NCBI GenBank assembly: GCA_002491905.1
Contig: DKWV01000057.1
Location: 1 to 28,263, forward strand
Direction: 5' to 3'
Length of the DNA stretch: 28,263 nt
Origin: Lachnospiraceae bacterium UBA7143
GTDB lineage: Bacteria; Bacillota; Clostridia; Lachnospirales; Lachnospiraceae
Shown one piece after another: positions 15,172-23,402 of the stretch; within the stretch, counting starts at the first letter, position 1; each line of letters begins with the position of its first letter. The notes under the pieces were generated by a model. The model made no database searches. It was not told where the DNA came from and saw nothing but the letters and a program-made list of their open reading frames with translations. The position numbers were made by a program, and so were the translations under genes.

Positions 15172-16404
15172 TTATACGCTTGTCTCGAAAAACATCTCCT
15201 TATACCAGCAGACCGTTTCCGTATACGCCTGATAAATCGTGTCGGTATCTACATCCAGTACAATAAGCTGTCTGCTGATCTCCTGCCAGTCCGCCGCCTC
15301 ATAGTTCACCACGAAGGAGTAAATACCAGCCAGATTACCTGTGCCCCTCACCAGTGCGTCCTCGATCTCCTTGGAGACCGTCACCATTTTAAGCGCGTCT
15401 TCCATAGACATATTCAGGATAATATCCAGAATGGAAAACAGACCCATCAAAAATACTTCCGCCGACTTCGTACCCAATCCAAATACCGGAGCCAGGCATT
15501 CCATAAATTTCGCACGGAGCATGGACGTTCTGGCAACCTCATTCGGTCTGTCCGCACACAGTTCTTTCGTAATCACGGTATTAATCCACTTTTTTAATTC
15601 CCGCTGCCCCAGAATCGCCGCCGCATGACGGATGGAAGTTACCTGGGAATTGATCGCGATGTGGTTTACCATCTTGAGAAGTTCCACCACCAGGGCGGTA
15701 TCGCGCCCGATGACATCCGCCGCCTTCGTCAGCTCGAAATCCGGCGCATTCACAATATTCATCAATTCCAGATAATTGATTTTCAAAGGGGAAACCTCAT
15801 TTTCCCCCTTTGTGATCGGAATGCGGTAAAACTTGCCTTCAAAAAGGTAAAAATCATCGTCGTCTTTCAGGCGGTCAAAAATCTCCTGACTCTCAATGTT
15901 ACTCACATATATTCTGATCTGCGGATACTGTCTTCTAAAATAGATCTTTACCTTGGAAAGATCCACCTCTTTCTGGTCTAAAATAACATAGTCCATCAGC
16001 TTAAGCAGCTCTCTGTTTTCTTCATACTGGTTTACGGGAAGCTTCGACATAGCCAGCTTATACCCTTTTTCTTTCAGCTGTGTAAAGCGGTTTCTGTAAG
16101 CCTCGTTGTTCTCCACCTCATTGTCAAACACAAGGACAACCCTGCCGCGAAACTCATCGCACTTTGACTCAAGATCTGAAAATACCGCAATATGACTCAC
16201 CGGAATCAGCACATCCGTCCCCGGCGACAGCGTATCAATGCCGATATTATACACAACTTCCAGACCTTCAATCTCCGCAAGGCCGTTCGGACTGCTCGAG
16301 CCGAAAATTGGCGGATTCAAAAGACAGTTCTCCCTCTGTGAGGCCAGCGCGTAAGCCGAAACTTTCATATCCTTGTCAAAATACGGTATCAGTGTTGCCA
16401 GCAT
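15172..16404 (-). CDS. Degenerate EAL plus HDOD domain signalling protein (YuxH-like)
   Basis: A 410-residue protein with the EAL-HDOD layout. The N-terminal half (about 1-190) keeps the EAL-barrel outline: PYFDKDMKVSAYAL corresponds to the usual RQPIFDKDLKVYAYEL opening, and LMDYVILDQKEVDL to the DYIKID strand. However, the EAL signature and metal ligands are not recognisable, so it is probably not an active c-di-GMP phosphodiesterase. The C-terminal HDOD domain starts near 200 (SPLKINYLELMNIVNAPDF) and includes ADVIGRDTALVVELLKMVN and SIRHAAAILGQRELKKWI. The start at ATG 16404 has GGGGGGAGG about 9 bases upstream and gives the normal family N-terminus; a GTG at 16477 would add 25 residues that do not fit. 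Such proteins act in signalling or motility control, but the exact role is unknown. Confidence 0.85.
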   Translation of the reverse strand: MLATLIPYFDKDMKVSAYALASQRENCLLNPPIFGSSSPNGLAEIEGLEVVYNIGIDTLSPGTDVLIPVSHIAVFSDLESKCDEFRGRVVLVFDNEVENNEAYRNRFTQLKEKGYKLAMSKLPVNQYEENRELLKLMDYVILDQKEVDLSKVKIYFRRQYPQIRIYVSNIESQEIFDRLKDDDDFYLFEGKFYRIPITKGENEVSPLKINYLELMNIVNAPDFELTKAADVIGRDTALVVELLKMVNHIAINSQVTSIRHAAAILGQRELKKWINTVITKELCADRPNEVARTSMLRAKFMECLAPVFGLGTKSAEVFLMGLFSILDIILNMSMEDALKMVTVSKEIEDALVRGTGNLAGIYSFVVNYEAADWQEISRQLIVLDVDTDTIYQAYTETVCWYKEMFFETSV

Positions 16405-16493
16405 ATCCGTTTCCCTCCCCCCAAATACCTTTCTCTGCCCGCAGTACAACTCGATTCCGCTCTGCCGCGTCTCACTCACGGGCTTATGTGTAG

Positions 16494-16499
16494 ATTATA
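16494..16499 (-). promoter_or_regulatory. Likely -10 element for the EAL-HDOD gene
   Basis: A perfect TATAAT on the minus strand lies in the 125-base gap between the amidohydrolase stop and the EAL-HDOD start. No clear -35 is present at 16-18 bases. Transcription from it would leave a leader of about 80 bases. This suggests the EAL-HDOD gene can be expressed apart from the upstream dehydrogenase-amidohydrolase pair. Confidence 0.4.
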
Positions 16500-16529
16500 A
16501 CAAAAAAATTCCTATAATTCTATAATTAT

Positions 16530-17831
16530 TTAGTAAGTTTTCTTGTCAAGCCCCATTCTGACAATAATATTCTGAATCTTATGGTATACCAGCTTCTCAT
16601 CCACCGTCAGAATCCTGCGGTTTTCCATAGTAATCTTTCCATTGATGATAACCGTATCCACCTCGGAACCGTTGGCGGAATAGGACAGCCCGGCAATCAG
16701 ATTATTTCTGGGCGTGAGGGACGGCGTATTTAAGTCGAGAATCGCCAGATCGGCTTTTTTGCCCACTTCAATGGAACCGATTTCCTTCTCCAGCCCAAGC
16801 GCTTTTGCGCCATTGATGGTGGCAATGCGGAATCCCTCCTTCGCGCTGACGCACTGGGGCGTCTTTCCCGTGCCCTTGTGGATCAGCGTCAGCAGGCTTA
16901 ACTCATGGAACATGTTCAGGCAGTTGTTGCTGGCCGCGCCGTCCGTCCCCAGACACACGTTGACGCCCTTTTCCAGCATTTTTGCAATAGGTGCAAAGCC
17001 ATTCCCCAGCTTCATGTTGCTGGCAGGATTGGTTACAACGCTAACATTTTTCCTCTTTAATATATCAATATCCTCATCCGTCACCTGCACACAGTGCGCC
17101 GCGATAGCCGGCACATCAAAGATACCGCATTTCTCAGCCAGCGCAATCGGCGTACAGCCGTATTTCTCCTGAATCTGGGAAATCTCGCTCTCACTCTCCG
17201 AGAGATGGACATGAATGCCCATGTTCTCCCTTTTGGCCTCAGCCGCCACAATCTTTAAGAACTCGTCATCACAGGTATAAGGCGCATGGGGACCAAGCCG
17301 GAAGGTGAGCCGGTCGCAGTCTTTTGCGGCGTCTCTTTCCTCGTAAGCCTGACGCAGACGCATCTGCCCCGCCTCGTCATTGCCGCTCCCCACAAGACCA
17401 CGGCAGATCACTGCACGCATGCCGGATTCCTTCACCGCCCGGGTGGTCTGGTGAATGTTCATCTGCATATCGTTAAAGCAGGTGGTTCCACTCTTCATCA
17501 TCTCAATGATCGCCAGATTCGCACCCCAGTAGGTATCCTCATCCGTCATCTGCTGCTCAATCGGGTCAATGGTCCCGAAAAGCCAGTCCATAAAGGAAAG
17601 GTCATCCGCCACATTTCTCATAAAGGACATGTAGGAGTGGGTATGACAGTTAATCAGCCCCGGAATTACCAGTTTATCCGTGCCGTCAATCACCTTATCC
17701 GCGGTAAAGTCCGCCGGTTTTTCTCCAATCCCGGTTATTTTGTCCCCCTCTATATAAAGCGAAGTCTCCCGGACCACATCCTCCGTGCCTTCCGGCAGCA
17801 CCACAAGGGCATTTTCAATCACAATTCCCAT
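16530..17831 (-). CDS. mtaD: 5-methylthioadenosine/S-adenosylhomocysteine deaminase-type amidohydrolase
   Basis: A 433-residue amidohydrolase of the MTA/SAH deaminase (MtaD/TrzN/AtzA-like) group, which deaminates adenosine-type thioethers to the inosine form. Metal and catalytic features are in order: CHTHS with His63 and His65, HVHLSESESE, AHCVQ and LGTDGAASNN, after a short beta domain and PGLINCHTH. The C-terminal KKADLAILD and VIINGK segments are typical. GAAGGGAG precedes the ATG at 17831. It follows the dehydrogenase gene after 23 bases, so they are probably one operon. Activity on SAH rather than MTA, guanine or another aryl amine cannot be settled from sequence alone, but its nearness to ahcY supports SAH. 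Confidence 0.85.
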   Translation of the reverse strand: MGIVIENALVVLPEGTEDVVRETSLYIEGDKITGIGEKPADFTADKVIDGTDKLVIPGLINCHTHSYMSFMRNVADDLSFMDWLFGTIDPIEQQMTDEDTYWGANLAIIEMMKSGTTCFNDMQMNIHQTTRAVKESGMRAVICRGLVGSGNDEAGQMRLRQAYEERDAAKDCDRLTFRLGPHAPYTCDDEFLKIVAAEAKRENMGIHVHLSESESEISQIQEKYGCTPIALAEKCGIFDVPAIAAHCVQVTDEDIDILKRKNVSVVTNPASNMKLGNGFAPIAKMLEKGVNVCLGTDGAASNNCLNMFHELSLLTLIHKGTGKTPQCVSAKEGFRIATINGAKALGLEKEIGSIEVGKKADLAILDLNTPSLTPRNNLIAGLSYSANGSEVDTVIINGKITMENRRILTVDEKLVYHKIQNIIVRMGLDKKTY

Positions 17832-17854
17832 ATTTTTCTCCCTTCTCCGTCACA

Positions 17855-18814
17855 TTATTTATTGACAACGTTCCTCTCTTCCCCATCCAGAAACGCCTGT
17901 ATATTTTTCACCACTTCGTCCACCAGACGTTCCCTCGCCTCTGTGCTCGCCCATGCCATATGGGGGGTAATAATCAGCTTCGTGCTGTCCTTGATCTCAT
18001 TTAACGGATTATCCCTGCTGATGGGTTCTTTCTCCAGCACGTCAAGCCCTGCCGCGGCAATCTGTCCCTGCGTCAGCGCCTCGTAGAGCGCCTGCGTATC
18101 CACCACCGGCCCCCTCGCCACGTTGACAAGAACCGCTGTTTTTTTCATCTTGGCAAAAGCCGCTTTGTTGATAAGTCCCCTCGTCCTGTCACTCAGCGGA
18201 CAGTGCAGGGACAAAACGTCCGACTGCGCAAGGAGTTCGTCAAACTCCACTCTCTCATACTCCGTACAGGCGCTCTTGCCGGAAGCGGAATAAAAAATCA
18301 CCTTACAGCCCAGAGCCTGCGCAACCCTTGCGACTCCCCGGCCGATATTCCCCATGCCCACAATACCCCATGTCTTTCCGTCAAGTTCTCCAAACGGTCT
18401 GTCAAAGTTGGAGAAACGGTCCTGCGCGCCATATTCTCCTGATTTCACATAATTATCATAGTGAATCAGCTTTTCCTCAAGCGCCAGCGCCAGCAGAAGC
18501 GTGTGCTGCACCACTGCCGCCGTGCTGTAGTTTACCACGTTCGCAACCTTGATGCCGCGGCTTTTGCAGTATGCCAGATCCACATTATCAAAACCCGTCG
18601 CAAACAGGCAGATCAGTTTCACATTCGGCGCATCCTTAAGCGTATTCTCATTCATGGGCGCTTTGTTCGCGATGACAATATCCGCGTCCTTCACCCGCTC
18701 CGCCGTATTCTCCGCCACCGTATTCGGGTAGTACGTCACTTCCCCGAATTTTTCATAGCAGCTCACATCCACGTCCGTTCCCACGCTGTTGCGCTCCAAC
18801 ACCACCAGCTTCAT
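17855..18814 (-). CDS. D-isomer specific 2-hydroxyacid dehydrogenase (hydroxypyruvate reductase-like)
   Basis: A 319-residue NAD(P)-dependent dehydrogenase reducing a 2-keto acid to a D-2-hydroxy acid. The Rossmann motif GIVGMGNIGRGVARVAQALG and the catalytic triad are visible: Arg in NVARGPVVD, Glu in LDVLEKEP and His in TPHMAWAS. Length and the Trp after the His fit the glycerate/hydroxypyruvate branch best, though D-lactate-type or other substrates are possible. The start is ATG 18814 with GGGAGG about 6 bases upstream; the GTG at 18820 overlaps that ribosome binding site. Its promoter lies at the end of the lacI gene. It leads the amidohydrolase gene, a pairing whose metabolic sense is not obvious. 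Confidence 0.88.
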   Translation of the reverse strand: MKLVVLERNSVGTDVDVSCYEKFGEVTYYPNTVAENTAERVKDADIVIANKAPMNENTLKDAPNVKLICLFATGFDNVDLAYCKSRGIKVANVVNYSTAAVVQHTLLLALALEEKLIHYDNYVKSGEYGAQDRFSNFDRPFGELDGKTWGIVGMGNIGRGVARVAQALGCKVIFYSASGKSACTEYERVEFDELLAQSDVLSLHCPLSDRTRGLINKAAFAKMKKTAVLVNVARGPVVDTQALYEALTQGQIAAAGLDVLEKEPISRDNPLNEIKDSTKLIITPHMAWASTEARERLVDEVVKNIQAFLDGEERNVVNK

Positions 18815-18846
18815 AGGCACCTCCCATATTTTCCCGTTTTTCTTTC

Positions 18847-18875
18847 ACTATAGCACAGAGACAGCAGAGATTCAA
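18847..18875 (-). promoter_or_regulatory. Promoter of the dehydrogenase-amidohydrolase pair
   Basis: On the minus strand TTGAAT (18870-18875) and TATAGT (18847-18852) are exactly 17 bases apart. The -35 overlaps the stop codon of the upstream lacI gene. There is no intrinsic terminator between lacI and this promoter, so read-through from lacI is possible. Confidence 0.6.
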
Positions 18876-19927
18876 TTCTTCTGCTCTGTCGTTTCCCGGC
18901 GGATCAGAATAGGGGTAATCACCCTGTGAACCGGCTCCTGCAAGGGAACTGGTTTCCTCTTCCTGCGCTCGTCCATCTGTTCCACAAGAAGACTCACTGC
19001 CTCGTAGGCCATTCTGTCAATCTGCTGCCCTACCGTACTGATAGGAATAACCGCCTCCCGGGAGATGGGCGAATCGTCAAAACCGACAATCCTGTAATCC
19101 TCGGGCAGAGAACCATACTTACGGATCAGAAAATTCAGAAGAATATTCGCGCGGGTGTCGCCGGAAACAAAAATCCCTTTCTTCATGCCGGAATAGGAAG
19201 TATCCAATTCCCTGAACACCTCGCCCAGACTTTCCTGCATCTCCTCAAAGCTGTCGCCCCGCTCAACATAGATCAGGCGGTGGTTCAGCTTTTTTTCCTC
19301 ACAGATATCCAAAAATCCACGAATACGCCCATAAGCAGGCCGCTCCGGCGTCGTATCCGCCGTATTAATGTGTACAAGAATATCACAATTATGCCGTGCC
19401 AGCAGACTGGCTGCCTGCACACCGCCCATGTAGTTATCCGTATTGACACTGGACACATAGCGGTCCTCTCTCTCAATCGTCACAACAGGGATTGGCAACT
19501 TGGCCAGCTCCTCGGATGACAGCGTAAAGCTCATCACAATCAGCCCTTCGATATTGTACGCAAGAAGTTCCTGAATGTACTTCCGCTCCGTCTCCTCCTG
19601 TTCGTTGCCCAAAAAAACAAGAAACTTATAACCGAAATCTCCATAGGTCTGCAGAATGCGGTTGAGCATTTCCGAATAATAGTGATTCAGCATATTCGGG
19701 ATAATGACGCCGATAAACTCTGTCTTTCCGTTCGCAAGAATCCTGGCCACTTTATTTTCCTTGTAATCCAGGTCAATAAGGGCATTTGATATAATTTCCT
19801 GATTGTCAAGGGTAAGGGAATCGGGGAAATTGAAGTACCGGGAAATGGTCGTTTTAGAAAAGCCCGTGTATTTCGCGATGTCATCAAACGTTACTTTTTT
19901 CTTTTTACCGTTATTTGCAGAACCCAT
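18872..19927 (-). CDS. LacI family transcriptional regulator of the sucrose/fructan operon
   Basis: A 351-residue LacI/GalR regulator. The N-terminal helix-turn-helix is clear (VTFDDIAKYTGFSKTTISRYFN, about residues 12-33), with the hinge-helix ENKVARILANGKT after it. A periplasmic-binding-protein-like effector domain follows (IGVIIPNMLNHYY, NTDNYMGG, RIVGFDDSPIS, TVGQ). The hinge has ALIDLDYKENKVAR where most members have an ALGY-x-PN-x-x-AR pattern, so it is slightly unusual. It is divergent from the ABC importer operon, and paired AACCGGTT operators lie at both promoters. That points to repression relieved by an imported sugar or its product, and to autoregulation. The ATG at 19927 has a modest GGAAAG ribosome binding site. 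Confidence 0.92.
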   Translation of the reverse strand: MGSANNGKKKKVTFDDIAKYTGFSKTTISRYFNFPDSLTLDNQEIISNALIDLDYKENKVARILANGKTEFIGVIIPNMLNHYYSEMLNRILQTYGDFGYKFLVFLGNEQEETERKYIQELLAYNIEGLIVMSFTLSSEELAKLPIPVVTIEREDRYVSSVNTDNYMGGVQAASLLARHNCDILVHINTADTTPERPAYGRIRGFLDICEEKKLNHRLIYVERGDSFEEMQESLGEVFRELDTSYSGMKKGIFVSGDTRANILLNFLIRKYGSLPEDYRIVGFDDSPISREAVIPISTVGQQIDRMAYEAVSLLVEQMDERRKRKPVPLQEPVHRVITPILIRRETTEQKN

Positions 19928-19987
19928 AATACGCTTTCCGAAATCTTACTGTGTGTAATCCTTTCTATGAATAAATCCATCACAAAA

Positions 19988-20016
19988 ATTATAGCAACAA
20001 CCTGTGTAAAAAACAA
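19988..20016 (-). promoter_or_regulatory. Promoter of lacI
   Basis: On the minus strand a perfect TATAAT (19988-19993) has a weak TTGTTT at a spacing of 17 bases (20011-20016). The tandem operator at 20022-20041 lies just upstream of the -35, and the leader before the start codon is about 55 bases. Confidence 0.55.
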
Positions 20017-20021
20017 CACAT

Positions 20022-20041
20022 AATCGGTTAAGTAACCGGTT
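20022..20041. promoter_or_regulatory. Tandem LacI-type operator, regulator side
   Basis: AATCGGTTA, AG, TAACCGGTT form a 20-bp inverted repeat with one mismatch. It can also be read as two LacI-like cores, AATCGGTT and AACCGGTT, with centres 12 bases apart. It sits upstream of the lacI -35, a position suited to looping or mild autoregulation more than to direct blockage. Confidence 0.7.
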
Positions 20042-20116
20042 TTGTAGAATATACATAAAAACAGTTTTTCCAATTTGTGTAACTTCCATAGAATTGCGAA
20101 AATTAAAGAGTTTCCG

Positions 20117-20145
20117 TTGACACACAGACTTTTTGATGCTACTAT
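20117..20145 (+). promoter_or_regulatory. Promoter of the sugar importer operon
   Basis: Perfect -35 TTGACA (20117-20122), a 17-base spacer and -10 TACTAT (20140-20145). The predicted start site is near 20152, directly against the operator at 20155-20178. The leader to the binding-protein start is about 65 bases. Confidence 0.85.
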
Positions 20146-20154
20146 TGACTCACA

Positions 20155-20178
20155 AAGTAACCGGTTACTTAACCGGTT
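20155..20178. promoter_or_regulatory. Tandem LacI-type operator, importer side
   Basis: AAGTAACCGGTTACTT (20155-20170) is a perfect 16-bp palindrome with the central CG typical of LacI-family sites. A second AACCGGTT (20171-20178) follows with a centre 12 bases on. Together AACCGGTTA, CT, TAACCGGTT also make a perfect 20-bp inverted repeat. It covers about +4 to +27 of the importer transcript, where a bound repressor would block transcription. Confidence 0.85.
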
Positions 20179-20217
20179 CTACCAGAGTAAAAACCAGATG
20201 ACAAGGGGGACGACGTC

Positions 20218-21591
20218 ATGAGAAGGAAAGCAGGAAAGAGGGCAGTCGCCACAGTGCTTGCGATGGCGCTTACCGCAATGCCCCTGACCGGATGCCGGTT
20301 TGGATTTGCGAGCGACCCTGACGACCCGAACCAGGTGGAGGAGAAGGTACCGATCGACACCTCCACCGACACATTTGCATACGATTCCAGTCTGAAAGGA
20401 ACCAGTATTACACTGTTAAATTCCAAAGCGGAGATACAGGTCGCTCTGGAAGAAATGTCAGTCATGTTCGAAGAAAAGTCGGGTGTTCATGTAGAGGTTA
20501 TGCCTGTCACGGATGGAGATTCCCCTTACACAAAGGTGGTAAGTCTGTATAACTCCGGCAACCCACCCACGCTATCTATTCTGGACACTACCGACGTGAT
20601 CGCGCTGGCTGAGGAAAAGGCCGAAGACCTGACCGCTGAGGAATGGACGAAAGAAGCGGACGGTTATCTGACCGAGATAAACGGAAAAGTGTACAGCTTC
20701 CCCCTGTGTATAGAAGGCAGAGGCCTGATTTATAACAAGGCGGTGATCGAGAACGCACTCGGCGAACCCTTCGATCCCACTGCCATCAAGACACAGGACG
20801 ATTTCACCGCACTTCTCGACCGGCTTGTGGCTGTAGGCATAGAAAAGCCTGTCTCTATGGCCAAGGAAGACTGGTCCCTGGGCGCGCATCAGCTGCAGTA
20901 CATCTACGAGACCGCCGACGGCACCTCGGAGGGCGCGCAGGAGGTCATTGAACAGATCAAAAGCGGTGAGCTGGATCTGAACCATTATGATCGCCTGACA
21001 GAATTTCTGAATATGTTTGATATTCTAAAATCATACAATGTGGCGAAGGGCGACCCCCTCGGCGCGGACTATGATGAAATGGCAATCGACCTGGCGGACG
21101 GCAAGACAGCTTTCTGGTTTAACGGAAACTGGGCATGGCCGAATCTGCAGGAAGCAGGTGCGAAGAACGAGGATGCTTACGGCTTTCTGCCCTATTTCCT
21201 GAACAACGATGAAAGCGATTTTGCCAACCAGATGATTCAGGGATCCCCCTCCAAGCAGGTGATGCTGGACGGCGAAGTGGCGGATGACAGCCAGAAAGCG
21301 GCAGCGAAAGAATTTCTGAACTGGATTGTATACAGCGAGATCGGCCAGCAGATGCTGGTAAAAACCTGTAATGTGATCCCGCCCTTTTCAAATAATCCTT
21401 ACGAGCCGGAAGATCCGCTCAGCAAAGATATCTACTTACATGTACAAAACGGTACGGCCTTCAACGCATCCGCCATCGTGCCAAATGACCACTGGGCGAT
21501 TCTGGGTGCAGCGATGCAGAAATATCTGGCGGACAGAAGCGGCCGGGATGAGCTGATCCAGTCCATCGAGGAGTATTGGGCACAGCAGTAA
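20218..21591 (+). CDS. ABC transporter sugar-binding lipoprotein (CUT1 type)
   Basis: A 457-residue extracellular solute-binding protein of the carbohydrate-uptake CUT1 class. A lipoprotein signal peptide ends in LTGC with the lipidated Cys at 26. The mature part has the usual family 1 layout: an ITLLNSKAEIQ opening, YNKAVIENALGEP, AFWFNGNWAW and a C-terminal AAKEFLNWIVYSEIGQQML. A good AAGGGGG precedes the ATG at 20218. It is the first gene after the operator-controlled promoter and would deliver an oligosaccharide to the two permeases downstream. The GH32 and amylosucrase-type enzymes in the same operon point to sucrose, kestose or short fructans. Confidence 0.92.
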   Translation: MRRKAGKRAVATVLAMALTAMPLTGCRFGFASDPDDPNQVEEKVPIDTSTDTFAYDSSLKGTSITLLNSKAEIQVALEEMSVMFEEKSGVHVEVMPVTDGDSPYTKVVSLYNSGNPPTLSILDTTDVIALAEEKAEDLTAEEWTKEADGYLTEINGKVYSFPLCIEGRGLIYNKAVIENALGEPFDPTAIKTQDDFTALLDRLVAVGIEKPVSMAKEDWSLGAHQLQYIYETADGTSEGAQEVIEQIKSGELDLNHYDRLTEFLNMFDILKSYNVAKGDPLGADYDEMAIDLADGKTAFWFNGNWAWPNLQEAGAKNEDAYGFLPYFLNNDESDFANQMIQGSPSKQVMLDGEVADDSQKAAAKEFLNWIVYSEIGQQMLVKTCNVIPPFSNNPYEPEDPLSKDIYLHVQNGTAFNASAIVPNDHWAILGAAMQKYLADRSGRDELIQSIEEYWAQQ

Positions 21592-21621
21592 CTATATAAT
21601 CAAAGGAAAGAGGGTAAGCAA

Positions 21622-22494
21622 ATGGAATCAAAAAATAAAGGAAAAGATTTCTGTATTTTTGCACTGCCGGGCATGTTCTGTTTCTTTGCAGTTGTGATCA
21701 TACCGTTTCTCTACGGTGTGTATCTGACCTTCACGGACTGGAACGGCGTAGCGCAGGATAAAAGCTTTATCGGCTTTACAAATTTTATAAGCGTGGTGCA
21801 GGATAAACTGTTCTGGTCATCACTGCTCCTAACATTCAAATATGTGATTGTGGTTGTGATTCTGGTAAACGTGATTGCCTTTGCCATTGCATATCTGCTG
21901 ACAAGAGGTATCAAGGGACAGAATTTCTTCCGGGCCGGTTTCTTTACCCCGAACCTGATCGGCGGCATCGTGCTCGGATACATCTGGCAGTTCGTTTTCT
22001 CCAGAGTGTTCGTCAACATCGGTGAGAGCACCGGCTGGAACCTGTTTGAAATTTCATGGCTGTCAGATCCGAGTAAAGCTTTTGCAGCATTGGTCATGGT
22101 ATCCGTATGGCAGTTATCCGGCTATATGATTCTGATCTATGTGGCGGGCTTCATGGGACTGAGCGAGGACGTTATGGAAGCTGCCAGTATCGACGGAGCG
22201 ACTGGATGGGCGAAACTAAAAAATATCATCATGCCTCTTATGATGTCCTCCATCACAATCTGCCTTTTCCTGACTCTCTCGAGAGCATTCATGGTATACG
22301 ACGTAAACCTCTCGCTGACATCAGGAGGTCCTTACGGAACCACAGAGATGGCGGCTATGCACGTATATGAAAAGGCATTTACATCCAGACAGTTCGGCGT
22401 AGGCCAGGCCGAGGCACTGATCTTATTCATTGTTGTGGCATGTATCAGCGGACTTCAGGTATATCTGACCAAGAAGCAGGAGGTGGAAGCATGA
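21622..22494 (+). CDS. Sugar ABC transporter permease (MalF-like)
   Basis: A 290-residue membrane protein with six predicted spans. The ATPase-docking EAA loop is present as EAASIDGATGWAKLKNIIMP near residues 191-210. The N-terminal FFAVVIIPFLYGVYLTFTDW segment is characteristic of the first permease of CUT1 importers. It begins 30 bases after the binding-protein gene, with AAAGGAAAGAGGG as ribosome binding site, and overlaps the next permease by ATGA. It would form the heterodimeric channel with that protein. Confidence 0.93.
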   Translation: MESKNKGKDFCIFALPGMFCFFAVVIIPFLYGVYLTFTDWNGVAQDKSFIGFTNFISVVQDKLFWSSLLLTFKYVIVVVILVNVIAFAIAYLLTRGIKGQNFFRAGFFTPNLIGGIVLGYIWQFVFSRVFVNIGESTGWNLFEISWLSDPSKAFAALVMVSVWQLSGYMILIYVAGFMGLSEDVMEAASIDGATGWAKLKNIIMPLMMSSITICLFLTLSRAFMVYDVNLSLTSGGPYGTTEMAAMHVYEKAFTSRQFGVGQAEALILFIVVACISGLQVYLTKKQEVEA

Positions 22495-23354
22495 CGAATC
22501 AGACGCAGGTAGGCGGAACGAAGGCAAAAGTGGTAAGGGCATTGACAATGGTCGGATTAATCATTATATTTATCGCATATATGTTTCCGTTCCTTATGGT
22601 AGTAATCAATTCCCTAAAGCAGAAAAGGGATATCATTAAGAGTCCGTTTTCCTGGCTCTACACGATCAAAGGACTTTCCTTTGACAACTTTGTGAAAGCT
22701 TTCACACAGATGGACTTTTTAAACGCGTTCAAAAATTCGCTGATTGTAACCTGCTGCGCAACCATTCTCGTGACGCTGCTTGCAGCCATGCTCGCATACT
22801 ATATCGTTCGGAATAAAAACATCATCTCAGGCGCAACCTTCGCGCTGATGGTGGCTTCCATGATCATTCCTTTTCAGGCGATCATGATTCCGCTTGTAAG
22901 CATCTACGGCGGCACTTTGAATGTTTTAAATCACAGGATTACCCTGATTTTTATGCACACCGGGTTTTCTATGGCAATGTCCGTCTTTATGTTCCACGGC
23001 TTCATCAAGGGGAATGTCCCGATCGCGCTGGAGGAGGCCGCGTATCTGGAGGGATGCACCCACTCGCAGACATTCTTTAAAATTGTGCTTCCTCTGCTTA
23101 AGCCGACCATCTCGACAATGGTGATATTAAACTCGTTGGCTTTCTGGAACGATTTCCTTCTGCCGTCGCTGGTACTGACGGATAAGAAGCTTTTGACACT
23201 GCCGCTGTCCACCTACAGTTTTTACGGAACCTACTCTGCTGACTATGGCACGATTATGGCTGGACTGTTGTTGTGTGTACTGCCAATCCTCATTCTCTAC
23301 GTGGTACTGCAGAAGCAGATTATCGGCGGTGTTGTCGCAGGGGCAGTCAAGTAA
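22491..23354 (+). CDS. Sugar ABC transporter permease (MalG-like)
   Basis: A 287-residue permease with six membrane segments and the EAA loop EEAAYLEGCTHSQTFFKIVL before LPLLKPTIS, typical of the second CUT1 permease. The ATG at 22491 overlaps the stop of the first permease and has AGGAGG about 8 bases upstream, so the two are translated in a coupled way; upstream in-frame start codons lie inside the previous gene. No ATP-binding subunit gene follows. A shared MsmK/MsmX-type ATPase encoded elsewhere is therefore expected to energise the importer, as is common in Firmicutes. Confidence 0.93.
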   Translation: MTNQTQVGGTKAKVVRALTMVGLIIIFIAYMFPFLMVVINSLKQKRDIIKSPFSWLYTIKGLSFDNFVKAFTQMDFLNAFKNSLIVTCCATILVTLLAAMLAYYIVRNKNIISGATFALMVASMIIPFQAIMIPLVSIYGGTLNVLNHRITLIFMHTGFSMAMSVFMFHGFIKGNVPIALEEAAYLEGCTHSQTFFKIVLPLLKPTISTMVILNSLAFWNDFLLPSLVLTDKKLLTLPLSTYSFYGTYSADYGTIMAGLLLCVLPILILYVVLQKQIIGGVVAGAVK

Positions 23355-23402
23355 ACTAGCGGCTGTTTCCAAAACCAAAATGTGCATGACGAAAGGATAT
23401 GG

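Noticed and set aside
13970..15266. Long open frames on the + strand across ahcY (13970-15118, 14454-15266)
   Set aside because: They lie antisense to a fully recognisable S-adenosylhomocysteine hydrolase, have no family signatures and no good ribosome binding sites. They arise from codon bias of the real gene.
15172..16404. Active c-di-GMP phosphodiesterase
   Set aside because: The EAL motif and metal ligands are not visible; only the barrel outline remains, so activity is not claimed.
17286..18086. 266-codon + strand frame across the amidohydrolase and dehydrogenase junction
   Set aside because: It overlaps two well-supported minus-strand genes and shows no domain.
18840..18910. Terminator after lacI
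   Set aside because: ACAGAGCAG and CTGCTGTCTCTGT pair only in part and no T-run follows; the same stretch is better explained as the promoter of the dehydrogenase gene.
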